Assembly (NCBI GenBank): GCA_021775415.1
Contig: JAJFHV010000013.1
Coordinates: 248,001 to 312,000 of the forward strand
Direction: 5' to 3'
From: Hyphomicrobiales bacterium
Lineage (GTDB): Bacteria; Pseudomonadota; Alphaproteobacteria; Rhizobiales; Rhizobiaceae
Length of the DNA: 64,000 nt
The position numbers were made by a program, and so were the translations under genes. Shown here in pieces: positions 8,715 through 17,746 of the stretch. How positions within the stretch are numbered: the first letter of the stretch is position 1; every line of letters begins with the position of its first letter. The notes beneath the pieces are model-generated. The model searched no databases. It saw nothing but the letters and a program-made list of their open reading frames with translations, and was not told the DNA's origin.

Positions 8715-8864
8715 GCGGGTCCTGTGAGTATCCATCAATGAGTGGGCCGTGCCTCGACCGGGTATGGCCATGGCCAGCTTCCCACTATATTGCAATTGTT
8801 GAAATATACACTGCGGCATTCAGGAAATGAACCAACGAGTGCCAAATGGAGCAAGTTTCCTGTC

Positions 8865-9755
8865 ATGCCAGAATTGCCAGAGGTTGAAACGGTAAAACGG
8901 GGTCTTGCGCCGGCAATGGAAGGTGCGCTCATCACTCATGTTCAGCTCAATCGGGAAAATTTGCGGTTTCCGTTTCCAAATGGTTTTGCGAAAGATCTAG
9001 CCGGTTGTCGCATCCTTTCCATGGGGCGACGGGCAAAATACCTGCTGGCCGATCTCGACAGCGGCAACGTTCTGGTCATGCATCTGGGAATGTCGGGGTC
9101 TTTTCGAGTTGAAATTGCAGAAAGTTCAGACCAGCCGGGGAGTTTTCATTATCCGCGTTTTGAAGCTGAAAAACATGATCATGTGGTTTTTGAGCTGGAA
9201 CTACCGGACCAGAACGCGAGGGTGATATACAATGACCCCCGCCGCTTTGGGTACATGGATTTGGTAAAACGGGCTGAATTCGAAACCCACCGACATTTCA
9301 AGTCCCTCGGGATTGAACCGACGGGTAACCAGCTTAATGGTGAAAGTCTGGCGACGCTGTTTGAGGGAAAGAAGGCACCGTTGAAAGCTGCATTGCTGGA
9401 CCAGCGGTTGATTGCAGGGCTTGGCAACATCTATGTGTGCGAGGCGCTGTGGCGTGCAGGACTGTCTCCTATACGCAAGTCCTCCACCATCAGCCGGAAG
9501 GGTGGCTTGGCTACAGAACGCTCAACCCTTCTGGCTGAGTGTATCAGAGACATCATATCCGAAGCGATAAAGGCTGGTGGTTCGTCTTTGCGGGATCATC
9601 GGCAAACCGATGGTTCGCTTGGATATTTCCAGCATACTTTCAATGTTTATGACCGGGAGGGGGAGCCCTGCGCAAAACCAGACTGTAAAGGCCGGGTGTC
9701 ACGCATTGTGCAATCTGGTCGCTCAACTTTTTACTGCCGGTCCTGTCAGCGCTAG
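8865..9755 (+). CDS. mutM: Formamidopyrimidine-DNA glycosylase (MutM/Fpg)
   Basis: 296-residue base excision repair enzyme that removes 8-oxoguanine and formamidopyrimidines and nicks the abasic site. The mature start MPELPEVET gives the catalytic N-terminal Pro and Glu, which fixes the ATG at 8865. The helix-two-turn-helix region ([18 protein letters not shown]) and a C-terminal zinc finger (CAKPDC...CRSCQ) are complete. In many rhizobia an enoyl-CoA hydratase gene sits between mutM and rpsT; it is absent here. Confidence 0.97.
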   Translation: MPELPEVETVKRGLAPAMEGALITHVQLNRENLRFPFPNGFAKDLAGCRILSMGRRAKYLLADLDSGNVLVMHLGMSGSFRVEIAESSDQPGSFHYPRFEAEKHDHVVFELELPDQNARVIYNDPRRFGYMDLVKRAEFETHRHFKSLGIEPTGNQLNGESLATLFEGKKAPLKAALLDQRLIAGLGNIYVCEALWRAGLSPIRKSSTISRKGGLATERSTLLAECIRDIISEAIKAGGSSLRDHRQTDGSLGYFQHTFNVYDREGEPCAKPDCKGRVSRIVQSGRSTFYCRSCQR

Positions 9756-9986
9756 GTGCAATGAGGGTGGTGAACGGGGCAGGTCATCACCACATCTGGC
9801 AAGCCATGGATTATGCGTTGACGGACAAGCTGCACCACGGTATATGTCCGCCAGATTTACGGGCCAGTGATAACCATATCCCGCCCTTTTTCCATACAGT
9901 TTAACTGAATAGGAACTGATTGGGACTTAGGTCGTGAATTCAATCGTGTTTGAAAGCCCACAAGGAACGAACAGGAAAGCCGCAAC

Positions 9987-10253
9987 ATGGCAAATACAAG
10001 ATCGGCAAAAAAGGCAGTTCGCAAGATTACTGCCCGCACCGCAGTCAACAAGGATCGCCGCTCCCGCGTGCGTACCTTTATCCGCAAGGTAGAAGAAGCG
10101 GTCGCCAGTGGCGATAAAGCTGCTGCAGATACAGCACTCAAGGCTGCACAACCTGAAATCATGCGCGCAGTAACCAAAGGTGTGATGAAAAAGAATACAG
10201 CGTCACGCAAAGTTTCGCGGCTTTCTCAAAGTGTCAGAAAAACTGGCGCCTGA
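9987..10253 (+). CDS. rpsT: 30S ribosomal protein S20
   Basis: 88 residues beginning [20 protein letters not shown], the typical S20 start, with the basic helical composition of the family. It binds 16S rRNA early in 30S assembly. AGGAAAG lies upstream of the ATG. The 231 bases between mutM and this gene hold no other gene that I can see. A good terminator follows. Confidence 0.97.
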   Translation: MANTRSAKKAVRKITARTAVNKDRRSRVRTFIRKVEEAVASGDKAAADTALKAAQPEIMRAVTKGVMKKNTASRKVSRLSQSVRKTGA

Positions 10254-10278
10254 GTTTTATAAAACATCGATTTTTGAG

Positions 10279-10302
10279 ACCCGGTTCGCGCCGGGTTTTT
10301 TG
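10279..10302 (+). terminator. Rho-independent terminator of rpsT
   Basis: Stem ACCCGG (10279-10284) / CCGGGT (10291-10296) with a six-base loop, followed by a run of T (10296-10302). Confidence 0.85.
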
Positions 10303-11043
10303 TTTTGTGCTTGTGGATAGTACAATTGTTTTATTTTTCCCCAAAAAAACCGCAATGATACAGGTGATTCAGGATTTTTTTCCTGTTAAAAATTACTCAG
10401 TTATTTCATGGCATTAGCGGGTAGTTGGGTTGTGCACCCCACCCGCATCCAGCCCAACTTCGAGTCAAGAGCCAAATCGGAGAATTATTTTTAAATCTTC
10501 AAAATCGGCCTTTGTAGAATTCCAGATCTCGCAAACACATTGATTCGTAATGATTCTTTTTTTTGACCCTGCGTCAAAAAAAACTAATGCCGAGACCTTT
10601 GCCAGCCCGTTAATGCCTCCTTAACCAAAACCGGTTGCAACCCCGAAATCTGCTGTATACATTCTTCTCACGGAAGGCGTCGGGAAAGGGGACCGGCGGT
10701 TTCTGTCGCAGACAATTCGGGCACCAGCTTCCAGCAAATTTGGATGGCTGATTGGGGACAAGTAGCGTTTTCCTATAGTGTGTAGTTGTGTCTGTTCGGC
10801 AGGAATCGTTGGGTGTCTGGACCTGCATTCTCTGGAGCACCACGTTCCGGAAATTGCGTTGGGCGTTACTTGGGGGCTGCGAAGACCAAATTGATGGTCT
10901 GGGTTGCCGATTTAGACAATCAATTGTCTTTCGTGCGTAATCGGGGTTCCCCGTGTCCTTTGGGACAGTTTAGTAGTTGATTGATTTAATGCACCGTATC
11001 GAAGGCGTCATGTCGTCTTTTATGCGACTGGGAGAAGTTTGCC
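10303..11043. promoter_or_regulatory. Long regulatory gap between rpsT and the rhodanese/dnaA genes
   Basis: About 740 bases without a convincing gene. It contains one near-consensus DnaA box (TGTGGATAG, 10312-10320, one mismatch), five GANTC sites of the CcrM type (10366, 10462, 10542, 10552, 10803), a full CtrA-type site TTAA-N7-TTAA (10610-10624) and a dyad AGACAAT-CA-ATTGTCT (10914-10929). Stretches around 10320-10600 are AT-rich. A single DnaA box is too few for an origin by itself; in Caulobacter and rhizobia the origin usually lies near hemE instead, so a control region for dnaA is more likely. Confidence 0.5.
10610..10624 (+). promoter_or_regulatory. Full CtrA-type binding site
   Basis: TTAA (10610-10613), seven bases, TTAA (10621-10624) followed by CC, matching the CtrA consensus TTAA-N7-TTAA with the preferred TTAACC half site. 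Its place upstream of dnaA fits the cell-cycle regulator CtrA, but binding has not been shown. Confidence 0.5.
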
Positions 11044-11472
11044 ATGTCATACGCCGGAGATGTTTCCTGCACACAATGCTGGAAGGCTCTGGGGGAAGAC
11101 GACACCGCACAACTTGTCGACGTAAGAACCGTACCGGAGTGGAATCTGGTCGGGGTTCCGGATCTGGAGCCTGTTGGCAAGAACCTGATTGCGGTGGAGT
11201 GGCAACAATATCCTTCCATGGAGGTCAATCCAGAGTTTACTCGGGTGGTTTCGGACAAACTTGAAGCATGCGGTACGGCAAAGAGTTCCAAAGTGTATTT
11301 GATTTGCCGTTCGGGTGTTCGCAGTATTGCTGCAGCCCAGGCGTTAACTCAGGCGGGATTTGAAGCGGCGTACAACGTAACAGGTGGTTTTGAGGGTGAT
11401 CATGACCAGCATAGGCATCGCGGCTGCGTAGCTGGTTGGAAATTTGATGGCTTGCCCTGGAAGCAGCGGTAG
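11044..11472 (+). CDS. Rhodanese-like domain protein
   Basis: 142-residue single rhodanese domain. It has the start QLVDVRTVPEW, the active-site loop CRSGVRS with the catalytic Cys, and the alphaproteobacterial C-terminal pattern GGFEGDHD...GWKFDGLPW. Rhodaneses move sulfane sulfur onto thiol acceptors; the partner here is unknown. GGGAGAAG precedes the ATG. It lies between rpsT and dnaA and may share the dnaA control region, since only 82 bases separate it from the dnaA start. Confidence 0.93.
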   Translation: MSYAGDVSCTQCWKALGEDDTAQLVDVRTVPEWNLVGVPDLEPVGKNLIAVEWQQYPSMEVNPEFTRVVSDKLEACGTAKSSKVYLICRSGVRSIAAAQALTQAGFEAAYNVTGGFEGDHDQHRHRGCVAGWKFDGLPWKQR

Positions 11473-11554
11473 GAAGGAGGAATGACAAATTCAGATAGAT
11501 AAAACGAACGGACAACCGGGTGCCGGAAACTGGTCAAAACTGACTCTCCCCGGC

Positions 11555-13105
11555 ATGAAAAGATTCAGGGGCAAAATCAACCAATCGGCGGGTCCGCGGA
11601 AGACCCTGCAGCAAGGTACGAATGATGTGGAGACTAAATTGAAAGACAACAGGGGGCCAGCAGGCTCAAAAGGATTTGCAGAAAAATGGGAGCGGGTTCG
11701 CAAACAATTGCAGGTGCAACTTGGCAAAGACGTTTATGACAGCTGGTGCGGCCGGTTGAAATTTGACATTCTGGAAGGTGGTGTAGTCGTTCATACTGTG
11801 CCGACTGCCTTTTTGAAAAACTGGATCACTACGCACTATCGCGAAAATCTTCTCAGCCTGTGGAAGAAGGAAGATGATTCTGTTTTACGTGTCGATATTG
11901 CGTTGCGCTCTGCTGTACGCCGACATGTCGTTGATCAAAAAGAATCCGAAAAGCGCGCCCAGGATGCAAAAAAGGCAGAGGCTGATCGCAAATCCGCCGG
12001 TGCTTCACGCTTTATAGACGGTCTGGCCGCCTCCAGACCAATGGACAAACCGTGCACCTTTGCCGGTTCTCCGCTTGACCCACGACACCGGTTTGAAACC
12101 TTCATTGAAGGCAGTTCAAACCGCATGGTGAATGCGGCTGCCCGCACAATTGCTGAAGATCTCAATGGCTCGGTGCGGTTTAATCCGTTGATCATCCATG
12201 CAAATGTGGGTCTTGGTAAAACCCATATGTTGCAAGCCATTGCCTGGCAGGCGAGAAGCCTCAATCCGAAAACCCGTGTTCTGTATCTAACAGCGGAATA
12301 TTTCATGTGGCGGTTTGCTTCAGCCATTCGCGACAAGACCGCACTTACCTTGAAAGAATCCCTGCGCGACATCGACATTTTGTTGATTGATGACATGCAG
12401 TTCCTGCAGGGAAAGGCAATTCAGGCAGAGTTTTGCCACTTGCTGAACGAGTTAATCGACAGCGCCCGTCAAGTTGTTGTGGCAGCCGACCGTCCACCAA
12501 CGGAACTTGAAAGCCTGGATGATCGGGTCCGGTCCCGGTTAAAGGGTGGTGTGACACTGGAAATCAAGTCGCCGGATTACGAACTGCGCAAGGAAATCCT
12601 TGCGGTGCGTTACCGTGAAGCCAAGGCCGAGCAACCCAGTCTCGAAATTCCGGAAGATATCCTGCACTATGTTGCTCGTCAGGTCACAAGCAGCGGGCGG
12701 GATGTGGAGGGCGCATTCAACCAATTGCTGGTTCAACACCGTTTCTCCGAAGGTAATATGAGCCTTGAGGAACTAGATAAAATTCTCAGCCATCTAATTA
12801 AATCAGCTGATGCAAGGCGGGTTCGGATCGAGGACATCCAGCGTATTGTTGCGCGCCAGTTCAACGTTACCAAAAATGATCTTCTGTCGAGCAGGCGCAC
12901 TCGGGTAATCGTTCGTCCACGCCAGATAGCAATGTATTTGGCAAAGATGATGACCCCCCGTTCGCTGCCAGAGATAGGCAGACGGTTTGGAGGCAGAGAT
13001 CATACGACAGTTTTGCATGCTGTTCGCAAGATTGAGGAGCTCACCTCAAAGGACCAACAAATGGCCCATGAGGTGGAGTTGTTGAAGCGATTGATCCTGG
13101 AGTAG
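11555..13105 (+). CDS. dnaA: Chromosomal replication initiator DnaA
   Basis: 516 residues from the ATG at 11555; a GTG at 11627 (492 residues) has an upstream AAGG and is a serious alternative. Domain I (about 40-120) begins WERVRKQLQVQLGKDVYDSW; a charged linker follows. The AAA+ domain holds Walker A NVGLGKTH (217-224) and Walker B ILLIDDMQF. Domain IV ends with the DnaA-box-binding signature FGGRDHTTVLHAVRKIEEL. DnaA opens the origin and also controls transcription. A small GC hairpin (13143-13158) without a T-run lies just downstream. Confidence 0.98.
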   Translation: MKRFRGKINQSAGPRKTLQQGTNDVETKLKDNRGPAGSKGFAEKWERVRKQLQVQLGKDVYDSWCGRLKFDILEGGVVVHTVPTAFLKNWITTHYRENLLSLWKKEDDSVLRVDIALRSAVRRHVVDQKESEKRAQDAKKAEADRKSAGASRFIDGLAASRPMDKPCTFAGSPLDPRHRFETFIEGSSNRMVNAAARTIAEDLNGSVRFNPLIIHANVGLGKTHMLQAIAWQARSLNPKTRVLYLTAEYFMWRFASAIRDKTALTLKESLRDIDILLIDDMQFLQGKAIQAEFCHLLNELIDSARQVVVAADRPPTELESLDDRVRSRLKGGVTLEIKSPDYELRKEILAVRYREAKAEQPSLEIPEDILHYVARQVTSSGRDVEGAFNQLLVQHRFSEGNMSLEELDKILSHLIKSADARRVRIEDIQRIVARQFNVTKNDLLSSRRTRVIVRPRQIAMYLAKMMTPRSLPEIGRRFGGRDHTTVLHAVRKIEELTSKDQQMAHEVELLKRLILE

Positions 13106-13334
13106 GACCAAATATTCCCAGTTGGCTCGTCAGGCGTGGTTTTCCCCAAAAAGGGGGAGATCTCGCCTGCAATGCCCTTGCAAAGCGGTCAGGATTTCCG
13201 CACTCTGCATGACCGGAATTTCAGACAGCACTTTTACCGGTCAATGCAGGGTTTTGTGACCGGGGTCCCACTACAGCAAAATGTGCCCTGGAACATCAAC
13301 AATCATGACGACCCCTTGGCGGAGTTAGCTACAA

Positions 13335-14453
13335 ATGCGTGTGACACTTGAAAGATCCAACCTCTTGAAGTCCCTGGGCCATGTGCACCGGGTGGTTGAA
13401 CGGCGCAACACAATCCCCATTCTTTCAAACGTGTTGCTGAAGGCTGAAGGCAATCAGCTTCATCTCAAGGCAACCGATCTTGATCTCGAGATTTTTGAAA
13501 AAGCACCAGCAGTCGTCGAGCAGGCCGGTTCTACCACCGTACCCGCCCTGATGCTTTTTGAAATCGTTCGCAAGCTGCAGGATGGTTCCGAGGTTTCATT
13601 ATCGGTTGATGGCGACTCATCCACGATGAAGCTGACCTCGGGGCGCTCTCAGTTCACACTGCAAATGCTGCCTGAAAGTGACTTCCCTGATATTTCAGCC
13701 GGAGAGTTCAGCCATAGTTTCTCAATGGCAACCGGTGAAATCGGCAAATTGATCAATCACACCCAGTTCGCCATATCGACTGAGGAAACCCGCTATTATC
13801 TGAACGGTATTTACCTCCACACGGTTGAGGATGAAGGCAGTACTGTATTGCGGGCAGTTGCAACGGATGGACACCGACTGGCCCGCTCGCAGACTGAAGC
13901 ACCGGACGGTTCTGCTGGAATGCCTGGTATCATCGTGCCGCGCAAAGCGGTCGGAGAAATCCAGCGGTTGGTTGAAGACCCGGATGCGGCAGTACTTATC
14001 GAATTATCCGATTCCAAGATCCGCCTGAGCGTTGGAGAGACGCTGCTGACCTCGAAGCTGATTGACGGTACGTTTCCGGATTACAATCGGGTTATTCCTT
14101 CCGGCAATGACAAGGAACTGAAAATGGACCGGGCAAGTTTTGCCAGTGCGGTTGACCGGGTCTCAACAATTTCATCCGAGCGTGGACGCGCCGTGAAGCT
14201 TCAATTGACCGAGGGGCAAATTGTACTGTCCGTAAATAATCCCGATTCCGGTACAGCAGAGGAAGAGGTGGCAGTTGGATATAGCGATGATCCTCTCGAT
14301 ATCGGATTTAATTCGCGCTACCTCCTGGACATTACCAATCAACTATCAGGTGAAGAGGCGATCTTCATGCTTTCCGACCCAGGATCGCCTACGCTCATTT
14401 GCGATTCGGCCGATAGTGGCGCCATATATGTGTTGATGCCGATGCGGGTGTAA
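13335..14453 (+). CDS. dnaN: DNA polymerase III beta sliding clamp
   Basis: 372 residues, normal length for the three-domain clamp. Start MRVTLERSNLLKSLGHVHRV and C-terminus YVLMPMRV are typical. It forms the dimeric ring that tethers polymerase III and repair proteins to DNA. GGAG lies ten bases before the ATG. The 229-base gap after dnaA carries no gene I can support; recF follows 42 bases downstream. Confidence 0.98.
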   Translation: MRVTLERSNLLKSLGHVHRVVERRNTIPILSNVLLKAEGNQLHLKATDLDLEIFEKAPAVVEQAGSTTVPALMLFEIVRKLQDGSEVSLSVDGDSSTMKLTSGRSQFTLQMLPESDFPDISAGEFSHSFSMATGEIGKLINHTQFAISTEETRYYLNGIYLHTVEDEGSTVLRAVATDGHRLARSQTEAPDGSAGMPGIIVPRKAVGEIQRLVEDPDAAVLIELSDSKIRLSVGETLLTSKLIDGTFPDYNRVIPSGNDKELKMDRASFASAVDRVSTISSERGRAVKLQLTEGQIVLSVNNPDSGTAEEEVAVGYSDDPLDIGFNSRYLLDITNQLSGEEAIFMLSDPGSPTLICDSADSGAIYVLMPMRV

Positions 14454-14495
14454 CAACTCCCCAAACACAGCAGTCTGGGCAGAAAGTGTGAATTT

Positions 14496-15629
14496 GTGGA
14501 TTCGGTTTATCTTGAGACATTAAAGCTCACAAAATTTCGCAATCACGAAAACCTCTCGCTTGATCTAGATTCTCGCCATGTGGTGTTAACCGGTGAGAAC
14601 GGTGCTGGTAAAACCAACATTCTTGAAGCGGTTTCATTTCTGTCTCCTGGACGCGGTTTGCGCCGTGCTCCCTACGACACGGTTGCGATGGCTGGCGGTG
14701 GCGGTAGTTGGAGTGTGTTTGCGCGCCTGAACGGGGCTGAAGGTGAGGTCAGCATTGGCACCGGTTTGCAGGAGACGAGCCTTGGTGTCGAGACCCAACG
14801 CCGGGTACACATCAACGGTGCCCAGGCAAAAACCGCCGATACGTTGCTGGAGCATTCCCGCATTGTGTGGCTGACGCCTGCGATGGATGGTCTGTTTACC
14901 GGACCTGCCGGAGATCGCAGACGGTTTCTTGACCGTTTGGTGCTGGCAGTAGATCCAACGCATGGTCGACGTGTGTCCAATTTCGAAAAAATCATGCGCA
15001 GCCGCAACAAACTGCTCTCGGAAAACCAGATTGATGAGACTTGGCTCTCGGCAACTGAAGAGCAATTGGCTGAATTGGCGGTGTCCGTTGCCTCTGCACG
15101 GCATGAAATGGTTGGGCTGCTTTCAGGCGTGATCGTTCAAAACAATGATCCCGCTTCACCGTTTCCTGATGCGTTAATCACTCTTTCTGGTAGTCTTGAA
15201 AATGAGATTGGTGAGGTTGCAGCCAGCGACCTTGAGGGAGAGTATCGTGACCGGTTAAGAGATTGTCGCAGGCTGGATGCTGCTGCTGGTCGCACCCTTG
15301 AAGGGCCGCACCGTTCTGATTTGGTGGTACATCATCGACCCAAGTCAATGGCTGCAGCACTGTGTTCAACCGGAGAACAAAAAGCGCTGTTGATCGGATT
15401 GTTATTGGCTCATGCGAGATTGGTCGGGGAAATGCACGGGTTTGCGCCTGTGTTGCTGTTGGATGAGGTTGCAGCCCATCTGGATGAAGGCCGCCGTCGA
15501 GCGCTATATGACATGATCGATACACTGGGTTGCCAGGCCTGGATGACCGGCACGGACAGGGCCTTGTTTACACCAATGGATAATCGGGCAAATTTTTTGA
15601 CGGTTGAGAATGGGCAGGTACGCCACTAA
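14496..15629 (+). CDS. recF: DNA replication/repair protein RecF
   Basis: 377-residue SMC-like ATPase. Walker A GENGAGKTNILEA near residue 35, signature CSTGEQKALLIGLLLAHARL and Walker B VLLLDEVAAHLD are present. RecF loads RecA at gaps together with RecO and RecR. The start is GTG at 14496. Its stop codon supplies part of the ribosome site of the next gene. Confidence 0.97.
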   Translation: MDSVYLETLKLTKFRNHENLSLDLDSRHVVLTGENGAGKTNILEAVSFLSPGRGLRRAPYDTVAMAGGGGSWSVFARLNGAEGEVSIGTGLQETSLGVETQRRVHINGAQAKTADTLLEHSRIVWLTPAMDGLFTGPAGDRRRFLDRLVLAVDPTHGRRVSNFEKIMRSRNKLLSENQIDETWLSATEEQLAELAVSVASARHEMVGLLSGVIVQNNDPASPFPDALITLSGSLENEIGEVAASDLEGEYRDRLRDCRRLDAAAGRTLEGPHRSDLVVHHRPKSMAAALCSTGEQKALLIGLLLAHARLVGEMHGFAPVLLLDEVAAHLDEGRRRALYDMIDTLGCQAWMTGTDRALFTPMDNRANFLTVENGQVRH

Positions 15630-15639
15630 GGATAGTCAA

Positions 15640-16392
15640 ATGAAACTGAGCCCGGAAGAACTTGAACGTTATGCCCGCCACATCGTACTTGCCGATGTGG
15701 GGGGTGCAGGCCAGCAAAAGCTGAAGCAGGCACGGGTTCTGGTAGTCGGTGCCGGGGGACTTGGCTCACCAGTGATGCAATATCTGGCAGCAGCCGGTGT
15801 TGGTACCATTGGGGTAGTTGATCCCGATACCGTTTCGCTGTCCAACCTGCAGCGGCAAACCATTCATGACTCGGATAATTGCGGCGAGCCAAAGGTTGAA
15901 AGCGCAAAAGCCGCCATTACCCGCCTCAATCCGCATGTGTCTGTTGAGATCTGGCCGGTCCGATTGAATTCGGAAAATGGTGCCGAGCTTATAGTCCAAT
16001 ATGACCTTGTGGCTGACGGCAGCGATAATTTCGATACCCGTTATCTGGTGGCAGACCTTTGTGAGCAGTTTGAAAAGACCCTGGTAACGGCAGCGGTTGG
16101 TCAGTTTGATGCCTCAATCACTACGCTGAAACCGCATTTGCATGATGCCGCGGGCAAGGCCTTCCCGCGCTACCGGGATGTCTTCCCGCAAAAACCACCC
16201 GATGGAATGTTGCCCACCTGTGAGGAAGCCGGCATTCTTGGAGCACTCACCGGGGTTATCGGCTCGATGCAAGCGCTTGAAATCGTCAAGGAGATTGTCG
16301 GGTTTGGCGAAAGCCTTGCGGGGCGATTGTTGCTTTATGACGCTAAGTCCGCCCGGTTTCAGGAAATCACTTACGCTCGAAGCGCGTCTTAA
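15640..16392 (+). CDS. MoeB/ThiF-family adenylyltransferase
   Basis: 250 residues of the E1-like superfamily. The start YARHIVLADVGGAGQQKL, nucleotide loop VVGAGGLGSPVMQYLAAAGVG (G-x-G-G-L-G), the arginine in SNLQRQT, and DGSDNFDTRYL are typical. It adenylates the C-terminal glycine of MoaD- or ThiS-like sulfur carriers for molybdopterin or thiamine synthesis; which one cannot be decided from the sequence, and there is no C-terminal rhodanese domain. Start at 15640, AAGGA seven bases upstream. The 3' end overlaps the convergent kinase gene by four bases. Confidence 0.92.
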   Translation: MKLSPEELERYARHIVLADVGGAGQQKLKQARVLVVGAGGLGSPVMQYLAAAGVGTIGVVDPDTVSLSNLQRQTIHDSDNCGEPKVESAKAAITRLNPHVSVEIWPVRLNSENGAELIVQYDLVADGSDNFDTRYLVADLCEQFEKTLVTAAVGQFDASITTLKPHLHDAAGKAFPRYRDVFPQKPPDGMLPTCEEAGILGALTGVIGSMQALEIVKEIVGFGESLAGRLLLYDAKSARFQEITYARSAS

Positions 16393-17453
16393 TCCTCGAT
16401 AAGGTTTGCCCGCTCCTGCAAGGCTTCAAATTTCAAGAGCCCGGTGGTGGTATCGACATGTGACACCACCGATGATGCGTTGTGTGCCGCTAGTAACAAT
16501 GCATGCGATGCAGGGCGGCCGCAATTCAGCCCCCAGGCAAGGGTGGCAACAAAAGCATCGCCTGCACCGGCAGTTCCCGCAACATTTGCCGCAATAACAT
16601 CTTGATGATGCAAATCCTTGCCATCAAACAGCCAGGCGCCTTCTCCGCCGAACGTCACCAGCACATTTTTGGGACCATGACTTGCCAGGGCCTGGCAGAA
16701 TTTCTCCAGCGGAACGCGCCCACCGGGAGACGAAAGTGAAGGTTCGTTGCGCTTTGGAGTGCCCCAATCAAGGGAACGATCAAGCGCGGAAAGACAGGGG
16801 ATCAGTGCCGTAGCCTCAACCGCATTAAGCGAAATCAGTGCCATGTCTTGCGCAGCGGTAAGCACCGAATTGGATTTATTTGAAATCTGCCTGATGCCCG
16901 GATTGCTGGAAAAGAACGCGCCGGTTTTTTTCGCAAGACTTGCGATCTCAGGCAGCATGTTTGCCGATTCGCCACTCAGGCCCGCCGCGTGAACAAGATC
17001 AACACTGACAGAGCGAAGTGCAACTAGGTCTTCTTTCACCAGCTTGGTATTGGCGCCACGTTGGGTAAAAATGGCAGCATTCTTTTCGTGTGAGGCAATC
17101 ATCACGGCTGCACCTGTTGGGTCGTTGTGTGAAATGATCATGCCATCCACATTCAACTGGTTTTTTTTACAATGTGCTTCCACCAAATCGAGGGAAGGGT
17201 CTTTACCAGTCTTCACAACCGGCATGACCTCGCATCCCAGTCTTGCAAGACATACGGCCGTGTTAAGTGCGCCGCCGCCAATATGGGTTGTGATCTCTTC
17301 TGCTTCGATTTTGCGACCCGGTTCAACCAGAAGAAATTGGCTATGGGCATTGGAAAGCGAAATTTTTTCAACGGAATCGGATTGCAACACCGCAATGGTA
17401 TCAACCATCGCGGACCCGAAGGTGATCGCCGAAACCTTGGGTTTGTCAGGCAT
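16389..17453 (-). CDS. PfkB-family carbohydrate kinase
   Basis: 354 residues of the ribokinase/PfkB family: N-terminal FGSAMVDTIA, the first signature near IGGGALNTAVCLARLG, and the second NVAGTAGAGDAFVATLAWGL with the catalytic Asp in GAGD. The sugar substrate is unknown. The start overlaps the end of the TM2 gene by eight bases, and the 2-hydroxyacid dehydrogenase gene lies just upstream on the same strand, so the three are probably co-transcribed. Confidence 0.93.
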   Translation of the reverse strand: MPDKPKVSAITFGSAMVDTIAVLQSDSVEKISLSNAHSQFLLVEPGRKIEAEEITTHIGGGALNTAVCLARLGCEVMPVVKTGKDPSLDLVEAHCKKNQLNVDGMIISHNDPTGAAVMIASHEKNAAIFTQRGANTKLVKEDLVALRSVSVDLVHAAGLSGESANMLPEIASLAKKTGAFFSSNPGIRQISNKSNSVLTAAQDMALISLNAVEATALIPCLSALDRSLDWGTPKRNEPSLSSPGGRVPLEKFCQALASHGPKNVLVTFGGEGAWLFDGKDLHHQDVIAANVAGTAGAGDAFVATLAWGLNCGRPASHALLLAAHNASSVVSHVDTTTGLLKFEALQERANLIED

Positions 17454-17730
17454 TCTCAGCTCTCATCCAGTGGGGAATGAGAAATGCATCCATAACCATC
17501 CATGCAATCAATACGGCACTTATCCCGAAACTTGCCGCATGGTCGGAAAAAACAAGGGATACGACTGTAAGGGACAGCATCGCCAAACCTGAAAGTGGTC
17601 GCTTGTGAAATATCCGGTGCGCGCCAAATCCGCCAAGCACGATCAACAGGATGTATGAAATCCACAAGGTCCTGCTATCCAATGGAGCAGTTTCATCAGG
17701 CTTTTTCAGCTCTTCGGCCATGTCATCCAT
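17446..17730 (-). CDS. TM2-domain membrane protein
   Basis: 94 residues. Two or three hydrophobic segments: LWISYILLIVLGGFGAHRIF contains the TM2 family pattern G-x-F/G-G-A-H-R, followed by LAMLSLTVVSLVF and ISAVLIAWMVMDAFLIP. Proteins of this family sit in the inner membrane and have no established role. It lies between the dehydrogenase and kinase genes, 16 bases after the former and overlapping the latter. Confidence 0.8.
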   Translation of the reverse strand: MDDMAEELKKPDETAPLDSRTLWISYILLIVLGGFGAHRIFHKRPLSGLAMLSLTVVSLVFSDHAASFGISAVLIAWMVMDAFLIPHWMRAENA

Positions 17731-17746
17731 CGTCCGGCTGCTAGAA

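Noticed and set aside
10786-10980. Open frame of 64 codons before the rhodanese gene
   Set aside because: No ribosome site, unusual amino acid composition and overlap with regulatory sites; not supported as a gene.
10303-11043. Chromosomal replication origin next to dnaA
   Set aside because: Only one near-match DnaA box was found, and in related alphaproteobacteria the origin usually lies near hemE. The region is better explained as a dnaA control region.
13143-13158. Terminator after dnaA
   Set aside because: The hairpin TCCCC/GGGGA has no T-run and a short stem, so it is not a convincing terminator.
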